From assembly GCA_027563935.2 (NCBI GenBank), contig CM050447.1:12554501-12618500 (forward strand): a stretch of DNA of 64,000 nt, read 5' to 3'. This stretch comes from Costus lasius. Its lineage: Eukaryota; Streptophyta; Magnoliopsida; Zingiberales; Costaceae. This document shows positions 37,500 through 50,229 of the stretch, piece by piece. The stretch's first letter is position 1. The number at the start of each line of letters is the position of its first letter. A program made the position numbers and the translations under genes. The notes under the pieces were generated by a model that was not told the origin of the DNA, made no database searches, and saw nothing but the letters and a program-made list of their open reading frames with translations.

Positions 37500-38644
37500 T
37501 GTCAGGCCTGGGTCAGACCGGTTCGGCCCAACCCAAGCCCAGGCCCACAACAGGAAGTAGCCCACCTGCGGAGAGGCAAAGCCCGGTCAACTGAGGATGT
37601 TGACCAGAGCAAGTCACGCGGACACAAGAGAGCGGCGCGGGATCTTGGCGAAGACGCAGTCGACGCGGAGGCGGCATCTTCCTCGATCGTGCGAGCTTCG
37701 GCGGGAGACGACAGATCTGGAGCGGAAGACCCGGACGGGCGAGACGGTCTTCGGATGGCAGTGGCAGGACGTGGTCTTCACCGAATCTGGCGGATCGCGT
37801 TGACAGCTGCGCGGCGGAGCGAAGGATCGAGTCGTGCGGAGGAGACGAGGCTTGGGGCGGTGTCTCGCTTCGATAAAAGGGGTCGAGATCTTCATCAGCA
37901 AGGTGCGCAGAGGCGACACCACACAACAGAGGCAGACGCTGGGGAGCGACTCCACCGGCGACGGCAAGCGCCGTCGTCTTGCCAGAGCAGGGGCTCTGAT
38001 GCCAACGCCGGCGTGCGTTGATGCCGGTGCCAGGGGGCACCGATGCCGGCGCTAGGGAGCGTTGAAGGAGTGATCATCGAGAGAGCGATTGTAGCCGGCG
38101 ATGACCGGCGAGGGAGGGATGGGGGCGCCGGCGGGGGTCGGTGAAGTTTGTAAGCTTTCTTTGAGGAGAATAAAGCTTATTCCACAACTCTATCCCCTTC
38201 CCTGTTCTGTGTTCTTCAAACGCGGCGGTTTCCGGCGAGGTCGCGGGCGCGACGACGTCCGGTGGCTGAGGCGACGCAGGCGGCGTCGAGAGTTTCGGCC
38301 GAGACGAAGCTCAGCGAAGACGACGACGGAGGAACGCGATTTCGCGTTCGTCTCGAGGCGACAGTAACAAGGATTTTGACCGGGTCAAAATCCAGAAAAA
38401 GCAATCAGAGGATTTTGAATTGAGGACTGACGTCGGCGTGACATCAGCGCAGAGATTTGATTCGGCAGTGGATTTTGACCCAGGATTGAGGCATAATTTC
38501 GATTTAGGGTTTTTTGATCGTTTTTTTATTTGGGGATAAAAATTGGATGGAAACCCTAGGGAGTTCGCGCTCCGGTGTTCCACCGGACTGTCCTAAGACA
38601 ACAGATAAGTGCTGTTTTTAGGCCGATCCGACCGGGGCGTGACA
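37500..38644 (-). mobile_element. Solo LTR, 1145 bp, family starting TGTCACGCCCCGG
   Basis: On the minus strand it runs from tgtcacgccccggtcggatc to acccaggcctgaca and is flanked by perfect cttag duplications (37495-37499 and 38645-38649). No retroviral-type coding region, primer site or second LTR is present, so it is read as a solo LTR left by LTR-LTR recombination. Its first ~130 bp and its last ~25 bp match the element at 58316-58667. The middle is GC-rich and differs from that copy. Open frames inside (for example 37513-38040) are Arg/Pro/Ser-rich and not convincing genes. Confidence 0.75.
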
Positions 38645-38649
38645 CTTAG

Positions 38650-40390
38650 TGTCATAGCCTAAAACACCTTTACAATTTTTTGTTTCTTTTAAGAGGGCTT
38701 CCATGATCATTTGGCAACAAGCGGGGTAGAGGCCGACTATACCGATGGGCAAAAGAGAGTATAAGTGCACTCAATCTCTTTCTAACCCAGCTAACAAGTT
38801 GGCTTTACAGCATATTCATACTATCCTCAAATAACCTAACCAAGCTCACAAGACTCTTCTCTTTTGTCTTTTAGAGCTCACCTCTTTTATTTTCAATCTT
38901 AGCTTTATAGAAACTACAATGCACACATCCCACTTTCTATATGAATCCTCATACACACTCTATCCTTTTACAAGTGCCCAAGCCAAGGTCACCAGATAGA
39001 GGATTATGGCACTTTATATAGATAGCAAACGTAGATTTGGCAAAAGTTGCTTGAAGATAAGCCCTAGGTTTGGATGTGAGCCAACCAAACCCTCCTCTCA
39101 TAAGAGGGTTTCGTCCAACTAACAGGGGAGGGTGAGAGAAGAAGATCCAGCCCTCTAAGAAGCTCCCATACGCTCTAGAATACTCGTAGGAACCACTAGA
39201 ATACCAGGCGACAAGATGGCCTAAAGGGAGAACTCAAGTGCAGGGGTGGAGAGCTATTGGCGTTACCACCCAGCTATATCCCACGGAGAGAAGGAGAAAG
39301 GACTCTAGCCTCCTTGCAGAACGTAAGGAGCAGCCCTGGATCTTGCCGTTGATGGGGAAGAATGCCAGCAAGAGCTGGAACCAGAAGGAGTCGCCACTCA
39401 ACTAGAGGAGTCTCGCAGAAGCCACACATGAAACCCTTGCATGCGCATCGTAAGCTCCTCTCTAGCTAAGTGTCGCATGTGTAGGGAGGTCACCTCCCTT
39501 CACTTCAACTCAAGTACGTGTGCTTCTCAAAAGCTGCCTCAAACTTCCTAATTCCTAGGAGAGGGAATTAGCTGAACCAGTTATCCCAAACCAGTTAGCC
39601 CTTAAGTTGGGTGGCTAAGCTCGTCTCACACTCTAATGGACCTTGTCAAAGAGCACTCAACTTCATTCGACGACCCCTAGTGAATAGCATCACCCTGATC
39701 ATCGATTGAACAAACTCTCAGGGTCACACGAGAGTTACCCATCTATGGGTCAACTAAGCCGACATTCGACAATACCGACCCTATTAACTCGATGCATTCA
39801 TCATCAGTTGGCCTCGACCTGTCTACATCCACTAAGGTGGACCCTCGTGCTCCACTATTGAGCTGGAGTGCATATCCTGAAATGCATCCCATGTGGTTCG
39901 GCTCAGTATTGTCATCTCCTTGTGTCTATGTCATCTTGCTAACTCCTGCACGTCGGGTAACATTGCATGTTGGCATGCCATGACAGCTAGGATGCATGCC
40001 CAACGCCCACGTACAATCATCACAATCTCACCCATAATACCACAATTTAACACCAAAAGACGCACAAACCTACTGACATCGGGGGTTCGCACCCAACTAA
40101 TAGTAAATTACTAATACTCCCTTATCCTTGACCAAGCGACTATAGTGTGTTAGTCCGCTCGACCTTGTCGAGCACACTCTTGCACAAGAGATCACCGCGG
40201 CACCAGCCTGACCAGCGTTTCAACATACTCATGTTGCTCAATTAGTGACCCATAATAAATCCAAGAATCCTCAAATGTCCAACCATACAAGTTCGGCTCC
40301 AACTAGATGACTCGTCGCAATCCTAGCACCAACCATGACAGCTCGCCGTGTCAGAAACCTAGACACCTCACATGTGCATCACAAATGCGA
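38650..40390. other. Intergenic, repeat-like DNA of mixed composition
   Basis: Moderate GC with no recognisable protein. Words such as ttatatagatagc (TATA-like, near 39015) and many ctaactggtt/ccagttagccc motifs suggest an old LTR or other retroelement fragment. Neither ends nor a second copy were found in the window. Confidence 0.35.
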
Positions 40391-41120
40391 TTGATAGCAT
40401 TTTTGATCAAGTTAAATAATATTTATAAAATATGTATATATAATATTTATAAAATAAATTCTTTATAAATAATATATATAAAATAAAATTTTTATAAATA
40501 AAATCTTTATAAATAATACTATTTATAAAATATAATAATTATAATCAGATTTATAGCATTTTGATCAGGGTTTTTATATATATGTAAAATCTGTACTTAA
40601 TTATTTATGCATTTACATTTTTATAAATAAGTACTTATTATATTAAATTTTTTATATTATTAAAATTTTTATGTAATATAATATATAGTCTTATGCAATA
40701 ATAACTACAATATAACTTATCAATAAAATACTATCCCATACATCATTTATCATTTTAATTGAAATCTAACAACACTTAATCGTTTGAACTCCATCAAACG
40801 CAGCAGAATTAGTGTCTCCTCTCCGTGTGTCATAGTTTTAAATGAAATTGTCGGAAATTTTCTGTTCATAAGTTATTTTGTATTGAGAACGTGACTCTGT
40901 AGTTGTTTATTATACGACCATTTCAAACTTCATAGTAATCCCAAATCAGAGTTTAATAAATTTTTCCCCCCTAAGGGCTGATATATGAAAACAAAACCTA
41001 AGGGTCCGATCTGCAAAATTGAAAAGTTAGCCTTATGCCCTTACCCTGTTTTTAACCTCCCTTCCGCCGCCGTCTAATATCTTTGATTAATTGATTCTTT
41101 CCCGGCTTCCTCTCCAATCC
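40391..41120. promoter_or_regulatory. Upstream region of the EI24-like gene
   Basis: 40400-40720 is extremely AT-rich. From about 40780 composition normalises toward the start codon at 41121. The last 80 bp before it, with ccttccgccgccgtctaat, look like a 5' UTR. No TATA box can be assigned confidently. Confidence 0.35.
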
Positions 41121-44100
41121 ATGGCGTCATCCTTGGCGATGCACGCCAAGGAAGCTGGTATTCTCTGGTTAGCAGGATTCAAGGAAGCTTGCTCCCTCCA
41201 CAGAGTCGTAATCTTCTGTACTAGGTTTTTATTCTCCGCTCCTCAATTATCTCCGTTTATTCGATTTCGAAACTTGCCTTACTAAGTTTCTAACCAGAGT
41301 TTCTGTTCTGATTTCAGATCGAGACCACTGTTGATCAGAACTGGCCAGTGCTTCCTCCTGAATGGGCTCATCTTCCTCGGAAGGTGCTAATATCACCCTA
41401 AAGCCGTGAACTTTACTCTTTATCATTTAGGGTTTGTTGGATCTTGCTCGCAAATTTTCCCATGGAAGATTCGCGACTTGATGCCGTTACAAATTCTGTT
41501 TAGTTAAGCAATCCATTTATTGTGCTCGTTTCCCGGACTAAGTCACATGTTTCATGGTTGTTTGGATGAATTCCTGTTTTACTTACTGTGGTAAACCTCT
41601 TTATATTGATCATAACATAACGTGTCTTTATTGGTTGCAGTTTATTTATTCTGAAATCTGTGGTCATCCCAATTCTGCTGTGGTTACTACCTGATCAATA
41701 TGAGCAATTTGCTGCAGACTATGTTTATGACCACAAAGCTGCTATAAGAGTCTATTTCTGCTTACGTGTCATCCTTATTCAACTTTTCTATGTAAGTCAT
41801 GCTGTGACGCACTTCATTAAGTTCATCAATTTTTATTTTCCAGCAGGTCTTGCTGTGATTCATTGAAAATGTTATAATAAATTCATAGTGAGGCACTTTG
41901 TAAAGTTCATCAATTATTATTTGCCAGTTAGTCTTGCTCTGTTTCATTGAAAGTGTTCTAAAAAATTTATACAACTAGGACTTACGAAGAATAGCATATA
42001 TAATAACTCTTTCTGAAGTGTAAATTCTAATTCGTTGGTTTTTCTGTTATTCAGTGAATTAGTTATTTAGCCCGAAAGCATTTCCAGAATATGAAAAATG
42101 AAAGAAAGCAAGCTTTTATTTAATAGCACATTGAAAATAATGATGGAAAATTTGAAATACCAAGACTATAGCCATCATATGAATTTTACTTTCTTAATTG
42201 AAGACAAAAAGAAAGAGTTAAAAACTTTCTCTGTTAACATCTTAAGCTTCATGATCAAATGAGGATAAATATTTTTTCTTCAAGTATCTTACGGTTGAAC
42301 TTCTAGATTAAATTATCCTCCATTTTGTTATTCCTGTGAGGAAAATCTAGTTTGGTTTTTTTTATATGTTGTTTTAGCCCCTAATCCCCATAATTTCTTA
42401 CAAAGGTATTTTTTTCTACTAAGCTTGGAATAAAGATTAGAGAACATCCTTTTAGAATCCAAAATGACACTTCACCCATATGCAAAGATTATGAACTCGG
42501 TCCGTGTTAATGCATTGGTCTAGTCTTGGAGTGGCCTGTATCGATGGTACAACATTAGAGTGTACATATACCAGTTGTACTAAGTATTGATTCCATCTCC
42601 AACTTTTTGAAACCTTGCTCATATGTATGTGGTATATAAACAGAGGGTGGTTGTGTGGTTAAATGTTCGTGGTTTCTAAAAGTTGCCTGTTTGTCATGAA
42701 TAAAGCATGACCTTTATTTATAGAATAAAAGACCGATCTATACTACCCAGCACAAGCAATACGTACTAGTCTAATTTTGTACTAGCATTGCTACAAGATT
42801 GTATGTATGTATGTATGTATCTTTAACAAAGGGAGAGAAATGAATGGAAAAGAGTGAAAGAGTTTTTCTCTCCATTTTCTTCTGCCTGAAATCAGGTGGA
42901 AAACCAGCGCATAATGTTGCATTTGTTCTTATCTATTCTAGAACTGGCCTGATAAAAAAAATTTATACACTTTTAAAAGCACATTATTTATTTAAAAATA
43001 AATCAGATAATATATAAAATATATTTGATATTTGTTTACTATTAAGTACATTTTTTTAAAAATAAATTATCTAATTTTGCAAACTGTTCTAAAAGTGCCC
43101 AAAATGTTTTTTCTTATTGGACAATATCTAGATTTATATGAGGGCAGACACATTTTTTCTTCAATTTTTTGTTTCTTCTTTTCCATTTCTTTCGGACCAA
43201 GTAAACATGGGGTGGGAACTTTTTTATTTTACCACCCCTTCCCTCTCTTACCCTCTTTTCTATTTTCTTTTTCTTCCTTTCCTTTCACACTGATAAACAC
43301 ATTATTAGAGCAAGAATTGTAAAACCGGTCCGGCGACTCGGTCCGGTGACTCACCGGTATAGGGTGGAAGGCTGAGTGGCGCTAAGTGGAAGCTTCGCTT
43401 CTGCCGCCCTAGAAGCTTCGTTCAATGGCAGCGGAAGTTTTGAATTAGCACCGCCATCCGCTCGCGAGCGGTGCGGCCATTCCGGGACCAGACGGCCACT
43501 GGACCGGTACCGTATGGTACGGTTCTTTGAACCTTCTATTAGAGCTACACCTATGAATAGAGATCACTAACTTCTTTAAACAACAGAAGTGAATCATAAA
43601 AATGCAATGTGAATTTCTACAATTGCATGCAGTTTTTTGTTAAAAATATTTTATACCATACGGTATGGTTCTTTGAACCTTCTATTAGAGCTACACCTAT
43701 GAATAGAGATCACTAACTTCTTTAAACAGCAGAAGTGAATCTTAAAAATGCAATGTGAATTTCTACAATTGCATGCAGTTTTTTGTTAAAAATATTTTAT
43801 TTAACTTTATTGTAAGAACACATATAGACATTAAATTCATATATGCTTGTGTTCCTTCCCTTCAGTTGATTTTTTCTTGGTTATGTACCTTCAGGTATTC
43901 TGGTTCTACCCTCTTTACATTTTCAGCATCGTGTTGAGCACACTCTGGTAAGTTGTATTGGTGTGCTAAGATTTTCAGCTTTGATACAAGTTTGGATGTA
44001 TTTGATTGGTTGTTCCTACTGTTATTTCTATGTTTTCATTTGTGATTAACAGAAAATTTACTTGTATTAGTTCCAGCAATAAACTGGGTCCAACATTTGC

Positions 44101-47100
44101 ATACCATTCCGTATTAAATATAGTATTATGTTATGTTCTTTTATTGACCACAGGCCAATAAACTGCTTGTATACCTCTACCATAGTGTTTGCGCTGCTAT
44201 CAAATACTATGCAAGATGATTAACGGGGTAGTGGTAAGGTGACACATTTATTTACATTGCCAGCATAAAACGGGCATGGTTCATGCTGATATCGCAATCT
44301 GTGATTCACTGAAGCGCAAATAAGTTACTAAGGTCACCTTAAAAGTATCTGAGGATTGTCAGTTGCATCTACATGGATCTGTTATTTTACATGATAAATA
44401 AATAAGTAAATGAAAAGGCTAGTGAGATATTATTTTCCAAAAGGGAAATTGAAGAATTTATTTCTAAACGAAAGCTAGATAGTAAAGAAGACATTCTTGT
44501 TAAAGTGTAGGCCTGTAATGCGCTGCAGGAAGTAGGCTGATTGCATCCAGCCAGCTTTGACATAGATGGGTGTACAACTTGGTTGGTGGAATGTTTTTGT
44601 ATCTAATTGGTGACGTCTTCTCATCTTCTTCTATACACTCGAATAACACTCAACAGCTGATGTGCATCCAACAACATAATATAGGGACAAAAGCAGAAAA
44701 TAATGGCAACATCATTGAATGCAGTTTCTGGAATGAAAGCAACCATGAAAGTAAGATGATTCTGAGGCTCGGATGATTTTCAGGAAAAGTTTTAAGATAC
44801 TTGTGGAGTGAAGATGGATTGGGACGACCACTATCTAGTGCTGTTGCTTAAATAAGGGCCAACAACTGCTGTGCTGCAAGCCTGCAATGATATCTAGGGA
44901 TACATGCAGAAAACTAGAAATAACTGAATGTAAGGTGTTTTTTTTGAGCTCATTTGATTTTCAGGGAAAAAGAAAATGTAAGTTACCTATAGAGGCGATG
45001 AAGTAGTTTGTGCTCAAGCTAAATAAACTGTAAATTGGAATGGTGAATTGTGGTTGACTAAATGCCACAGGTTTCCACACTATCTATAAAAGACTTCGCT
45101 CCTATTCGATGAAGCAAATTCTTTTTTACCTACCACTACAATAATTAGCCATATGAAGTTAAGCAATTCATTTTGCGGTAGCATGTATTCTCTGGGTTTG
45201 CATGCTTTGGTTTTTATAAATTATGTTTCTTTTTATAACTGATCTTTTTTGGGTAGCATTTGTTCATTTTGACTTGTAATTATGTTGGGCCAGTTACCAA
45301 ATTATATATAGAATTTGATCCACATTTATTTCTACATTCTAATCGTGGCTTCTGATAAATCAGGTACAACGATATTGCCAAGTATGCTTTTGAAGTATTG
45401 ACAAGTATAAGATATTCTGAAACACAAGCAACTGGGGAAAATGATGTGATGGATTTTCAGAGATTAAGTAGTAGTACAGGCACGCCAGGAGGATTTGACG
45501 GGTATGTTCTCTGGACTATTATGGACTCTAAGCTTCCATTTGTAAATGAAGAACTTGTTATCAGGGTGCAAATGCTAATTTGGGTGAGGTAAAACGTCTT
45601 TGATGTTTTAATATTTTCTACAGTGTCTGTCTTGGAATTGGTGAACAGGTTTATTCCCTCCTCTTGCTGACCCTCTTCTTCATAGAGGTGTAGTGGTGCG
45701 CTTTTTTACTAAGTGTTTGCTGTCTCACATTAATGCTGTTCTTTTGCATTTACTTACCGAGATGCATCTCATGGCATCATAATCTAGTTTATCTAATGCT
45801 TGCACCTATCCCTTTATTAGTTATTTTTGTTATGACAAATAATACCATAATTATGCTTGCAGGTTTTCGTAATGGGATTCATTCCCTTTGTTGGAAAAGC
45901 AATAAATTTTCTCCTTCTTTCCTGGATGTATGCTTACTATTGTTTTGAGTATGTATCGAAGCATAAGATGCTTTCTTGTGTTTCTCAATGATAGCCACTG
46001 TTTTAGTCTTGTTATTATTAATTAAGTTTGTACCATTCAGAGAGAACAGTTTATGTATACTTTACTGAAAAACTAATTATATTCAGTTCTATATGCAAGG
46101 TACAAGTGGAACCATTCTAAAGTGAGCTTGAACAAAAGACTTGATTTTTTCCAGTCCAATTGGCCATTTTTTGCAGGATTTGGTAAGTTTTTTATTTCGT
46201 TAGCCAATTGGCAAATTCTTAGGTTATGTTAATATATCTTATATTTGCAGCTTTACACTGTACATTAGTTCTACAATTATTTTGATGGTTATAATCCTAC
46301 TTTCTGATTTTTTTCTCCAAATATGACAGCCTTAGCTTTGGACTAAAAACAAAAACTTGTCCAAATCGGAAGTGTGAAGGTCATTTTTTGTTTGATACTG
46401 CTTATTCCTATTGACCATGCCTAGGATTGCTAGCCCATAGTGATCTTACATTGTTGGAAGAACAGTATCTTCTCACCTCATCATTGTGTTTCAGAAAAGT
46501 TTGTACTTTGTACAATTATAGATGGTATCAGAGCTCAGTTTCATCTGATTTAGGTTTGTAGTTCATGTGCTAATAAATGGTTTAAACCCCCAACAATGGT
46601 AATATTGTGATTATTTAATGTTTTCATTGCTTAATAATGCAAGCTAGCTCTCATTTCTCAGTAAGAATGAACAAAAGTAGGTTGTATCTTGTTAAACTTT
46701 GTTGTTTTTCATTACTTTGTTCTCAATAGGACTCTACATTACTAACTAATGTAATTGTGAGAAATATCATCTAATTAAATTACATTAACTACTCAGTACA
46801 TTTATTTCCTGGACGGTACTTTTGATATCTCATTTTAGTTAATTTGCATATTTTATGGTATTGTTAGTCATTTTCTCAGCTTCTTATTTTTTCTCATTAT
46901 CTTTCTTATTCTATTTTGTAACTTTTTACATATGAATTCAATAATATTCCAGGTAGTCCATGTGTTCTAGCAATTTTCTTTTTCACTCCACTTGTGAGCT
47001 ACGGTGTTATGGCTATTCTTTATCCGCTGGTATGTCTCTATGCATTTAGTTGAACAATTGAAAACCTCGTCTTATGTTATTCAATATGCAGCTTATAATT

Positions 47101-50100
47101 CAGTGAAGTCTAATGTGACAGAAGAATCGTCTTATCAATTTGTTCATAATTTAGTAACTTCTTTGGGACGCTTGAGTGAATAACTCATCTTGCAATTTTG
47201 GATATCAAGTGAAATTCCCTCGCTGTTTAGTCTGGTAGTAACACCAGACTTTGAGATTATGCAAGGCAATAAACAGACCTGACCAGAAGACTTAACAGAT
47301 CAGTAAACTCTAATCTGACATAAGCAATTATCTCATCAATTAGTTCATAATGTAGTCTTGCGGCATAGAACAATAAGTAAAATGACATGGTGGTATTTAT
47401 TTTATTTATTGACAGCATTTATGATTAAGAAGCAAGGCAATTAAGATATCTTACAACGAAGAGCATCTTTATTTTCTGTTTTCTAATTTGCAATTTTTAA
47501 TTATTATGTGTTCTCATAGGATGTTAGTGTTATTTGAATTTTGCACGGACTTTTTGTTGACTGTTTGATGGATATTTTTCAGATTCAATTAGCTTGCTTC
47601 TTTAACAGTTCATGGTCTATAAGGCTTACTAACTATTGGAGGATATCCCACCCTTCTTGTTCTTACTAATCTCTCCATCCACTTGGATAGTCTTTGATGT
47701 ACATATTATTTACATTTAAAATACAGTTTTGTTTCTCGAGATGATCCTAATAAGCACGAATATCTCGATGACTTTTCTAGATGTGAGCTTATTGTCCATG
47801 CAAGGATGATCCATCTTATCAATGTAACAAGTTAATACTATTGTGTATCTGTATAATGGTATTTTTCTTGTGGACAGTGCATGTTTTATTATATTGACAT
47901 GTTCTTTATATCCTTTTTATTTTATTGATCAGTAATCTTCAATAGTTATACCCAAATAACTACCCAAATAAACTTACTGTATATAAGGTATCACATCGGG
48001 TAACTAGAGAATTTCATCCAAAACTCCACACTTTCTGCATCCTTAATTAAGCAGGTCTAGTACACAGATTCCTGTAAAAGTCCCATCTTGCCATCCCTAT
48101 TTATTTGGCTAAGCTAAGCTTGGCAAAAATGTTTCTACTCCATTTAAACTTTTATATGCTTTCAAGGATCTAAATTTGATGCATTGTTTGGCATATTACT
48201 AGCAAGATGAATTTTGCTTTTCTCTTAATGCAACCATTTAACTGGTTTTAATATATAGAAATGGTATTGTATAAGGTTTAAAACACCGAATCCGGGCATG
48301 TGTGCCAGTTGGTATTGGCCCAGGAAGAGAAAACATGGCATGAGCATTTTCCGTAGAGAGAAAACACATGAGAGCATACCTTTTGCTCTATCTTTGCCCC
48401 GCAAGCACAGTGAGGAAGAGACAATGCTTCCACTCCCCACCTTCAGAAAGGAAGAGGCGAGCAAGCAAGCGTATGAATGCAAGCTTCAGCATTGGCAAGC
48501 CCAATGAATGGAGCTTCCGCTTGTGATGAAAAGCTTTTGTCGAGCTTCTGCTCATCATAAAAAGCTTTTGTTGAGCTTCTACTCGTGGTGGAAAGCTTTC
48601 ATCGAGCTTTTGCTCATGGCCGAAAAGGTTTTGTCGAGCTTTCCACTTGGCTCACTAAGACTGTGTTTCTTTGGACGGAATCCACAGCAGGGAGTGTAAA
48701 ACGAATCTAGTAGATTTTGCTACTAGATTCGATGTGTTTTTCCTTCTTTTCACGGTAGATTTTGTCCAAAGAAACACAGCCTAAGCGATGGCAGGTGGAG
48801 CTTCTGCTCATTGCGGAAAGCTTTTGTGCGAGCTTCTCTCCTCTTCTTCTCCTCTTCCTCATGAGTGGTATGTGAAGACAAAGAGACCCCGCACCTCTTA
48901 TCCTTCTCCTCTTCCTCTCTTTTCTCTTTATTTTTTTTCTCTCCTCTTTTCTTCTTTCCTCTTCTCCTCTTTGCTCCGCTCAGTTTTACCCTATTTTGAG
49001 TACTGGTCCCTGCTCTACAAACCAGCTTTAACTCTTGGTATGGACCGATTTTTAAACCTTGATGTTGTGTAAGGGCTACTACAAATTCTGGCATTTCTCT
49101 TGGTGCTTGCTGTTTATTGTCAGATTGTATTTTGAACAAATGGCCTTTCAGTTTGTTTTGACAGCAGCAGGTACCCAAGCAGAGCAAGTTGTTAATTCAT
49201 TAAGAAGATCATTTAGAGGAGGGGGCCCGAAGAAGCTTCAAATATTTTATGCTGCAGATAGAATAGGGTATGCTACCACTATGCTAAATCCTTTCTGCTC
49301 ATTTATCTATTTCTTTAGGAAATAATTATTGTCGAGACCTACAGGCATTATTAATTTGTATTTTATGACGCCGCGTTGGTCATCTTTTCGTGGTTCCACT
49401 AGAATTTTTGTCATTGATGAATGCTTGATTGCCCTCCCCTGTATGTTTCAAAACGATAGTCATTATATGATTGTTTTACCAAAATCTTATGTTTGTTTTA
49501 TTTCGGGAGAGTTTGTTAATATCAACGGAAACACGAAGAATTTGGAAGTTCAATTTTTTACTCGTCATATGAAAGGGCTCTTCACATTTCAATAACATAG
49601 TGACAAATAAATTTGCTATTTTGCTTCATTCAGCTTCTTTTAGTGAAGTCCTCATTTGAATTTCCAGTTTTATTTATCCTGTTATCAAATAATTACCTTC
49701 TTGTAATTGAGAAATCTAATAATTGGTTCAAGCAATGGAAACTGGGAGATTGAATCCTGTATCTTCCACAGCTAAACTTCTTAGATAATACTTCTTTTTG
49801 CTTTCAAATATGTTAATATTCAGTATCATTTGTTGTTGTGCATATACATGCAAATTATATCACACAACATTTTAAAGTCTCTATTTCCTTGTGATTCTTG
49901 CAAATAAAATACTTTACATCTAAATGCTGCCACTATAGGTAAATCATTTAACCTAGTAGTAGTGTCAGTTACATCTAACTGCTGTGGAGTACTTTCTCTT
50001 CTAATATGTCAAGCATAGTCTTAAAAAATTAGAATTAGCCCCTGGAAGTTTTGTCTACAATTGTGCATTATAATGCTAAACTTGTGAACATTAAGATATT

Positions 50101-50229
50101 TTATCGGGATGCTGTTTGGACATGGGCCATAGATTCAGATTAAAATGTTGCTCAGTAATATTTGTCTTTCTGCTGTAAAATAGGATGATACTTGTGCAAT
50201 TGCTACCCGAGGCAAGCAAGACAAGTTGA
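41121..50229 (+). CDS. EI24: EI24-like ER membrane protein, complete, 11 exons
   Basis: Homologue of etoposide-induced 2.4 (EI24), a multi-pass ER membrane protein linked in animals to autophagy and cell death; plant members are little studied. Exons: 41121-41224, 41318-41383, 41641-41791, 43895-43947, 45364-45501, 45624-45687, 45863-45948, 46100-46182, 46953-47029, 49152-49267, 50184-50229. All join in phase with GT-AG introns: 984 nt, 327 aa. The protein begins MASSLAMHAKEAGILWLAGF, then EACSLHRVVIFC. Family blocks follow: LLIRTGQCFLLNGLIFLGS, VFWFYPLYIFSIVLSTLWYN, FVMGFIPFVGKAINFLLLSW, MYAYYCFEYKWN, RLDFFQSNWPFFAGFG and TAAGTQAEQVVNSLRRS. Several hydrophobic segments of 18-22 residues fit a multi-spanning protein. 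The ATG at 41121 is the first in frame in exon 1. Introns contain a 145-bp tandem duplication (43510-43801), a CGGTACCG-type element and a large repeat insertion (48270-49065). No frame damage is seen. The molecular role in plants is inferred only from the family. Confidence 0.93.
41790..41975. repeat. Imperfect tandem duplication, unit about 90 bp
   Basis: The segment gttcatcaatttttattttcc...attcattgaaaatgtt is followed by a diverged second copy, gttcatcaattattatttgcc...tttcattgaaagtgtt. It starts at the donor site of EI24 exon 3, so the intron grew by local duplication. Confidence 0.6.
43320..43540. repeat. CGGTACCG-type element with GGAAGCTTC core, EI24 intron 3
   Basis: Left words are aaaaccggtccggcgactcggtccggtgac and right words are ggaccggtaccgtatggtacggttctttgaacc. 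The core has ggaagcttcgcttctgccgcc and cgctcgcgagcg palindromes. The arrangement is the same as at 13890-14120. Confidence 0.6.
43510..43801. repeat. Tandem duplication of about 146 bp
   Basis: Two nearly identical consecutive copies run from ggtatggttctttgaacctt-like starts to gttaaaaatattttat (about 43510-43655 and 43656-43801). They differ at only a few bases, such as aacaacag/aacagcag and atcataa/atcttaa. They lie in EI24 intron 3, immediately upstream of exon 4, and the left copy overlaps the end of the CGGTACCG-type element. Confidence 0.85.
48270..49065. repeat. Long CGGTACCG-related insertion with AGCTTTTGTCGAGCTTC tandem units
   Basis: It begins near aaggtttaaaacaccgaatcc and ends near tggaccgatttttaaaccttg, inverted forms of the family end. 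Between them are at least five diverged 35-45 bp units around gaaaagcttttgtcgagcttctgctcat (48508-48640 and 48800-48840), then a ctcttcttctcctc run (48838-48970). A separate MITE (48659-48781) sits inside. The whole block lies in EI24 intron 9 and lacks credible coding sequence. Confidence 0.65.
48659..48781. mobile_element. Tourist-like MITE with TAA target duplication
   Basis: 123 bp closed by an 18-bp terminal inverted repeat (gactgtgtttctttggac against its inverse gtccaaagaaacacagcc, one mismatch) and flanked by taa on both sides (48656-48658 and 48782-48784). The interior holds gaatctagtagattttgctactagattc, a long palindrome. TAA duplication and the G(G)CTGTGTTT terminus are typical of PIF/Harbinger-derived Tourist elements. 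It is inserted inside the larger repeat at 48270-49065. Confidence 0.8.

Noticed and set aside
37513..38040. 175-codon open frame and overlapping frames on both strands
   Set aside because: They lie in the GC-rich core of a solo LTR, with low-complexity Arg/Ser/Pro composition and no known domain.
41091..41120. Upstream start for the EI24-like gene at 41091
   Set aside because: The first codon there is TTG, not ATG. The first in-frame ATG is at 41121 and fits the family's short N-terminus.
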